Assembly (NCBI GenBank): GCA_027919835.1
Contig: JANVFP010000023.1
Coordinates: 496,001 to 560,000 of the forward strand
Direction of reading: 5' to 3'
DNA from: Lentinula raphanica
Lineage: Eukaryota; Basidiomycota; Agaricomycetes; Agaricales; Omphalotaceae
Length of the DNA stretch: 64,000 bases
The translations under genes were made by a program, and so were the position numbers. Below are positions 57,901 through 64,000 of this stretch, in pieces. Below the pieces are notes generated by a model. It saw only the letters and a program-made list of their open reading frames with translations. It was not told the DNA's origin and searched no databases. Each line of letters begins with the position of its first letter. Position 1 is the first letter of the stretch.

Positions 57901-59211
57901 CTCGACGTTGTTGGACTGCTCGAGACTGATTTGCATGTCAGTAGCGTATTTGTTCACATCCACTGGTTCCTGACTAACGCTAATCATGCAGCGCATTGTT
58001 TACGGAAATCGTGATCTGTGAGGCTCCCCTCAAATGTTGTATTTACTGATGCCTTATGCATTGCTCAGAACTAGAGTTATCATTGAAGAAATGGGCTATG
58101 TAAGTAGAACTCCATTCCGGCACTACGTGGATGCTCATGACTTCTCCAGTACGTCGACCTTGGGCCAGGACCTAACTCCCATACATGGGGTGCTGTGCTT
58201 CTCTCTAAGGTCAGTGGAAAATTCTTCAACCGCTGAGACTTTCCTCAGCCATTTTGTCAAACCAGTTCCCGATAATTAACTCCACGCATCACCTCTTACC
58301 GTCGCCTCATGGGGAGCTTGCGCCTGCAATAGAAGCTGTCTTGGACGTGTATGGCACAGCCGTCACGGTTGTAGTTTCGCACAATGGTCAAGGTATGAAT
58401 TGCTAGTCTTTAACATTGATTTCGATCCACAAGAAAAAAATATAGAGGAAGATCCTTTGGATCGTGAATTGCAAAGCAAAGAATTGGCAAGAATAATGTC
58501 AGAAGCCTATCCGAGACCAGTCATCTTTCTTGGATACGTGGTGACCCGCCCTCATGCCCTTCGACGTAAGTGCAATTGTTGACACTCGCTTCATCAGAAA
58601 TGCTCAATGGGTTGTACATAGCTAATCCTTACCAGATCCTCATAGAGGCAAGCCGGAGATATACAGAAAAACGCATATGCTGATCTCCCGTTGAATAGGA
58701 TGGCAATGTCCACGATGTCGATCAGGATGATGATGACAGATGGTGTGGTAAGTACTACTCAGTTCCTCCTTTCTCTTCTACAGGGTTCATCATTGAGCAG
58801 AATATATCCTATACCGCGGCCTGTACCGAACTTCGTATGCGAGAATATCGCGAAGCTCTGTCACAGACACAGAGCTGCAAGTAGCACAGTTCGTCCTCCC
58901 AAGGCATGGTAGAGGTGTCACAAATGAAACTGAAGCCGCGAGATATCTGAGGTCGCGTAAAGAAGAGCTACCACCAGAACATGTGAGTCGATTGACCAAA
59001 ATTCATTCTTGACTCCTGCATGTTTACTCTGATATCTCAGTGGTTCCCTATGGCATACTACGGAAATCAAAGATGGGGTGGAGTCAACGGTCATTTCTAC
59101 CATGTATTCAACACGGTCAGTGTTAATGAGGGTTTTGATGTTTCGACATTCTATAACAATGAACTTTTCCAGCCACTGTACTACGCTTTGCCGGACGATG
59201 CTGAGATTTGA
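54992..59211 (+). CDS. CWH43: CWH43: GPI-anchor lipid remodelling protein (Frag1-like plus phosphatase-like domain)
   Basis: In yeast Cwh43 exchanges the diacylglycerol of GPI anchors for ceramide. The start is ATG 54992 ([18 protein letters not shown]). The N-terminal half is a PGAP2/Frag1-like membrane region ([40 protein letters not shown]). Many further spans follow at about 56300-57700. The C-terminal half is the endonuclease/exonuclease/phosphatase-like domain: [58 protein letters not shown], then [20 protein letters not shown] and [11 protein letters not shown]. It ends [13 protein letters not shown]. Around twenty short introns split it, but every domain motif can be joined in frame, so it appears intact and about full length. 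It acts in the ER membrane. Confidence 0.9.
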
Positions 59212-59726
59212 GATCGGCTTCGGAGTGAATATTTCCGCAAAATGCTTGTACTTGTGCATGTATAAGCAGTGTACCAGTAGGTACCAGTGTTGTACTCTTT
59301 ACATTTGTGTTCTGCATTGCTGTCGTCCTCACTACACGTTCAACACTTTTTTTCTCGCCCCTCGTGAATCCAGTGAGGCTCGAGGCACAGCTAAGATAAA
59401 TATGTGTGTCCGCTCCATAAATGATTGGAGTCTGGATGCACAATGTGTTGCTTAATGATATATGAACTTTGTTGGATCCAGTGCAATACAGCTTCTGAGC
59501 TGTACATTTTGTATAGCTGGTATGGTATAATTCGATCTACGTCCATAGAAGGAGATGATGAGTACTAGGCGCGCGCTTGATTCTGCTATATCAATAATCA
59601 TTTCACTAAGGTTCCCAAATCGTTTCTTCGGTCCCCCCATCTTCTTCACATAGTTATCCTTATCTATTTCTCTCCCTCGACGAGTATACCCTTCCCCCTC
59701 ATCGATCGAAATAATATTTAACGAAG
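59212..59726. other. Intergenic
   Basis: This is the 3' flank of CWH43 and the promoter of the next gene. No feature is seen. Confidence 0.45.
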
Positions 59727-60265
59727 ATGAGCGACTCCGACAGGTATTTCTTTTCGCTTGACGTCACTCGCCGAAAGGATTATAGATTCTTACTCTGCCA
59801 CTTTCCCAACTTAGACCCAGAGATATAGGGTTACCTGAGTCTGCCGCAACCAGTGTCGTATCTGCCTCGACTGTTGAGCCAGCGAGCACCGTCACATCTG
59901 CCTCGACTGTCGAACCTGCCTCCAATGTCCAGTCCGCTGATACCGTCAGACCAGCGTCGGACGTCGAGTCTGCAGACACTGTGAAGCTCTCTGAAATCAG
60001 CGCAAGCACGGTGGAGCCAGCATCTACTGTCAAATCGGCTGGAGAGATTGGTAGTGCAGATGTAACGAGCAAAGAAAGTGACGATGAAGAAGAAGAAGAA
60101 GAAGAAGGCGAATGGGACTCAGATAGTATGCCCATTAAACCAAAGTATGTTACTACTGTCATGACCGTGATCATTAGAGAGGGATACTTACGGCCCTCTC
60201 CTACTAGCATGCGTCCCCGAGGAGGAGTGAAAGTTCCCGTATCAGGCGGCGGCGGGAAGAAATGA
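59727..60265 (+). CDS. Small acidic repeat protein, unknown
   Basis: ATG 59727 (MSDSDR) joins, through an intron ending CAACTTAG at about 59815, to PRDIGLPESAATSV. The middle is built of degenerate 7-10-residue repeats of SASTVEPAS type (about 59850-60050), followed by KESDDEEEEEEEGEWDSDSM. A second likely intron (about 60145-60207) gives the short basic end MRPRGGVKVPVSGGGGKK; without it the frame stays open and reads KPKYVTTVMTVIIREGY instead. Stop at 60265. No domain is recognised. It looks disordered and soluble. Confidence 0.55.
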
Positions 60266-60535
60266 AGTTTAGATAGTAGATACTGAAGGACTCAGTGGAC
60301 TGATCATACGATGATAATATCTTTCAACGCCGTTTCGAACGGTGCTAGCTATTTTATCATACTTTATCAAAAGAAGTAGGACTTGACCTTATGATATGCT
60401 ACCGACTCGCACGGATTTGCAGATGCCCTCCATCATATTGTCTTGAAGTTCACGAAGATAAATTTGTTTCTGAAATGACACGGACAGAGCAACACATCCC
60501 AAAAATTGTGAGAGATCAGGACAATTTACTAGTAG

Positions 60536-63500
60536 CTAGCGTTTCAACCATCGTTCCTTTTCCGCAACCAAAGGGTGAAAATCGAGAAAGAGTAAATGTA
60601 CATGATATATGGGTTTTTGAATACGAGCAGATACGAAAGCAACAACATAAACCCAGATATGAAATGAATTGCTCATGGAGGCGCTTGAGTAGCATAACCC
60701 GCTGGTCGCGGTGGCGAAGTGTGCTTTCAAAGAAGGCGTTAGAAATCGTATGGTCCCAGAAAGTAGATTGAAACGTACTCCATGACCCGTCCAAACGGCA
60801 TGTTGTGGAGGAGGGGGAGGTATGGAGCCACTGTGAGGAGGAGGATGGTGAACTGGATATGTGCCATTCCCCACACCATGGTTCAACTGTGACGGGTGCT
60901 GTTGAGCAGATGGTGGCGGTCCACCTGTAAAAATTGTGCTAAGCAAAACAGGCTCGGCTCGATTGAATAACACGTACCTGGGTGATATGCACCCGGAGGA
61001 GGGTTCAAAGACACATACGTGCCACCCACTGGAGGAGATAGCTGTTGGATCCCTCTCTCTTCGTTCATGTACATATCTGGAGCGCCTTGTTGTCCTCCAT
61101 GCGCACGGGCTTGGACTGCCACTGCAGCAAGGAGCGAATTCGTCGATCCATTACTCGAAGAGACAGGGACGGAAGAACTAGAGGTGATGGACCTAGACAG
61201 ACGAGGAGGTTGAGGGGGACTAGACCCATTGGGAGCATGAGATCCGCCAGCGGAAGATGGAGGGGCATCGTCAGGATGGACAGGTACGCCGTCTGCGTAG
61301 AAAGGATAGAAGAGACTTTGAAGCACCTCGATAGTCGGAAGATTGGATTGCTGCATCCCGGAGCTACGTGTTGAAGTAGCGGATGGGGGTCCGGTCGGTG
61401 CACCAGAAGGTGCGACTTTAGACGGTTGTTTGTCGTTTGACCCGTTGACGGAATGAGAACCAAATATGGGCGTTTGGTTGTATGGATATTGTGGGTGCGG
61501 GTACGAGTTGCTATTAGGATGTGTGGGACTCGAGGCGGAAATCGGAGGAGGAGGGAAAGTGTAGGCGGGCACTCCCGTGGGTCCACCCGCTGAAGGATAT
61601 GTTGGCGGATATGCAGCTTGCAACGTAGGTGTGGTTTGCTGACTCTTGCTAGTGGGACTCCCGGCATTCTCAGCCCAACTAGATTCCCCCCATGTTGCAG
61701 ACGACGAAACAGGCGTATTGCTCGTATTCTTATCCCGAGGACTCGTAGCCTCCTCCATCCACTCCGGCTCAGGTATCAACAATGGTTGACCAACCGGCCC
61801 CTGTCGTCCAATCCCCGCAATCATCCGACTTTCTCCGTTCTGCCTACGTTCGTTGATACCATTCGAACCCCGTTTGTCTGATTCATCAGGCGCTCCAATT
61901 CCACGGAGTCCTGCTTCGGAGAATGAAGACTCCATGACTTCTTCTGCCAGTTTTGCAATCAGCGGATTCGTTCCCCCGCTCGAGCCAGGTCCTGTTTCCC
62001 ATCGCCAACGGAACCTTGGGAGCATGTCTAGGGCTAGCCAGACGTCTTCCATCAGGATCCTTACCGCGCTGTGTCTTCCCTCTTCACGGTCGCTTCCGTC
62101 TCCATCGCTCAGTCCGGGTATTCCTTCGTCGCATTTGCTGACCCTGCCGTAAAGTATAACCATGGCAGCGATGTGCAACGGGATCGGGCTGGTGAAGAAG
62201 CCTACTTCTGGATAACGCACGAGGACGGTATGGATCGCGATAACGTTGTGGGCTTGGATAATAGCATCGACAAGAGCCTTCTTGCGCTCTGCGTATCCCA
62301 ACTCCTTAGAGCTAAACAACGCACGGAGAAGCAGGATACGTGAGATGGCAATCTTGAGAAGCGTCAATCCAGTAGATTCATCAAGATTTGCCAACAGAGC
62401 GTGCCGGGCAGAGGTAGACCAAGTGCCAGTCCCAGTGAAATAATGCTGGTAAGCCGCTGGAAGCGAACGGCGAAAGAGGTTGATCGATTTAATGATACGA
62501 GTGGCGTTGCGAAGAAGAGATTCTCCAGATTGTCTTGTGGGACTGTACAAAGATATGATGATATCAGCTTGAATCTCTGCAATCGGAGCCGAAAGCACAA
62601 AGTGTTCGGTTATCTGGTCATTCATCGCATGGTGGGACGTGTTGGAAGGTCGGGGAGTGTTCGAGTCGCTGGGAGCGATCGCCAGAGGCCTTCCCAGTAG
62701 AATGCTGGTTCCTCGATCATGTACGAGCACGATAGACCAGAGCCGGATACGAAGGGCACATTCTTGTGCTGAAAACGTGGATACATCTTCGTAGGCGGCC
62801 TCGTCGTTTTCTGTCGTCGTAGGCGACTGAGGCAGATTTTTAGGTCTGGGCATTGTTTGTGTTGTCGGATCATGGTGTAAACCCAGTTCGATGGCTAGAC
62901 GCACGATGGAGCCTACAAGGCGCCAGAGTGTGCGACCTTGACGCTAAGAAAGATAAAACTGTTAGCATATGGCGGCAGAAGAGAGTGAGCGTTTACCTCC
63001 GCGTAAAGATACCAATGCAGCAAAATCAATGCTTGGAGACTGCTCAGCGTCACTCGAAGCTCAGACTTGATCGCTAGCGCGCGATAGAAGAATTCATCGT
63101 GAGCCGGCCAGTCCGGTGGGAGGTGAGGTATACCTCCATCTGATGCATTTGGGGCAGACTTGGCCGCTCTCTTTCCTTTCGCCGATCTCGACGAAGGAGA
63201 TAAGGGACCTTCGTCGCTCCCGTGTTCGCCAACGTTGTCACTATTGGAAACTTCGCCTTGGTATCCACTTCTGTTAAGCTCGCTCAAGGTTCCAAGTGCG
63301 AGCACGAGATATAGAGAACATATAAATCCAGGATCAAACACAGGCCTAGGGGAGCCTTCGTCGTAGAGTTGGTTGAGCGATTCAATAAACTGGTTCCGGA
63401 AAAAGACAGGTCGATGAGGATTGAGACGATCGAAATAAACATCAACGATGCCTCGAAGTGTTTTTCTGTCGTTGGGTATCCAAATGTCCATCGAGGCAGC

Positions 63501-63998
63501 AGATGAATAATGTGAAGAACGGAAGACAGAAACGACACGCCATTTCGCAGTGTCCCTCGGGGCTGGTTCGAGTTGGACCACACGGTCACGACCAGAGTCC
63601 AAACCTGAAGAACCCACAGCCAGATCTTCCTCTGCTAAACGTTCGACAGCAGCGGAAGGGGTGGCAGTGAGAGGCACGTTACTGCTGTTGTATACAACCG
63701 GAGGAGGAGGATATTGGTACAATGGAGCTGGCGAAGTAGAAGCATCATTGACGATGTACGGAGCGACACCGAATGATTTGGCAAGGGCATGTGTTGAAGA
63801 CATGTCATTTGATTTGGGATCCTGACCGGGAATGGTCACGGCAGGCTGAGCCGAGGGGACTGGAAGCGAAGACACGTGGAAGGGAGATTGGACAGGATAG
63901 AGCGTATATGGAGGATACTGGTAATATCCAACACCTGCAGGAGGAGGAGGAGGAGGAGGGTAATAACCAGGTGGCGGAGGAGGAGCTGGAGTCATCAT
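60536..63998 (-). CDS. Fungal-specific transcription factor (fungal_trans domain), 5' end probably outside window
   Basis: A nuclear regulator of the type usually paired with an N-terminal Zn2Cys6 cluster. No such cluster is visible, so it either lies beyond base 64000 or is absent; an ATG does occur at 63998. The visible N-terminus is Pro/Tyr-rich. The fungal_trans domain starts at about 63440 (VYFDRLNPHRPVFFRNQFIE) and continues through FICSLYLVLALGTLSELNRS and FYRALAIKSELRVTLSSLQA. An intron at about 62946-62996 leads to RQGRTLWRLVGSIVRLAIEL and GLHHDP, the core signature of the domain, then LWSIVLVHDRGTSILLGRPL. A long Pro/Ser-rich tail follows and, after an intron at about 60926-60977, GPPPSAQQHPSQLN and WTGHG. 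The end past about 60780 is uncertain and may involve another intron. Regulatory targets are unknown. Confidence 0.85.
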
Positions 63999-64000
63999 TG

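Noticed and set aside
59764..60210. 148-codon minus-strand frame
   Set aside because: Mirror of the repeat region of the plus-strand acidic protein; the plus strand has start, splice sites and a sensible end.
1..64000. tRNA, rRNA, CRISPR, viral genes or a secondary-metabolite cluster
   Set aside because: No B-box-like GGTTCGANTCC in a cloverleaf context, no spaced identical repeats of CRISPR type, no synthase, terpene cyclase or viral polymerase motifs. The genes present are mostly unrelated housekeeping functions.

Overview
The window is nuclear DNA of a filamentous basidiomycete, most likely an Agaricomycete. Short introns of roughly 45-65 bp interrupt almost every gene, genes lie close together on both strands, and the recognisable genes are eukaryotic and fungal (SWI/SNF ARID subunit, CWC16 splicing factor, PHO84-type phosphate transporter, CWH43, eIF1A, fungal_trans regulator, class 3 lipases). 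I found no tRNA, rRNA or CRISPR. Gene limits come from reading splice sites by eye, so exon edges are less certain than gene identities.

Layout. 0-3 kb: an inositol polyphosphate 5-phosphatase gene running off the left edge. 3.4-7.8 kb: a class 3 lipase and a duplicated flank, followed by a chimeric relic of the phosphatase gene. 8-9.2 kb: an NAD-dependent epimerase. 10.5-14.1 kb: a disordered Pro/Ser/Thr-rich protein and a TMEM41/VTT membrane protein that carries an apparent one-base frameshift. 15.3-15.9 kb: a possible small unknown gene. 16.7-22.3 kb: a SWI1-like ARID subunit and a CCDC130/CWC16 splicing factor. 22.6-36.6 kb: three related genes for small secreted proteins of unknown function, interleaved with a phosphate transporter, an LYR-motif protein (LYRM5/ETFRF1 type), tandem repeats and transposable elements. 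39.1-42.4 kb: a MITE, eIF1A and a J-domain protein. 43.1-46.6 kb: a second copy of the lipase and its flank. 47.8-64 kb: a Ser/Thr-rich single-pass membrane protein, a CobW/ZNG1-type GTPase, an acyl-CoA oxidase-like enzyme, CWH43, a small acidic protein and a large fungal_trans regulator reaching the right edge.

The housekeeping genes do not form one pathway. The most unusual part is the accessory interval 22-39 kb. Three non-autonomous DNA elements end in inverted repeats, have exact 8-bp target duplications, and share CCCGGAA/CCCCGAA + TTTT-type internal repeats. The largest (3,274 bp) has landed in the last coding exon of the third secreted-protein gene: its terminal repeat supplies a new stop codon, and the original 3' end of the gene survives on the far side. 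Other observations are three GC-AG introns (one inside the CWC16 splicing factor gene itself), a 12-nt microexon in eIF1A, and about 3.5 kb of duplicated sequence 40 kb apart carrying the two lipases.
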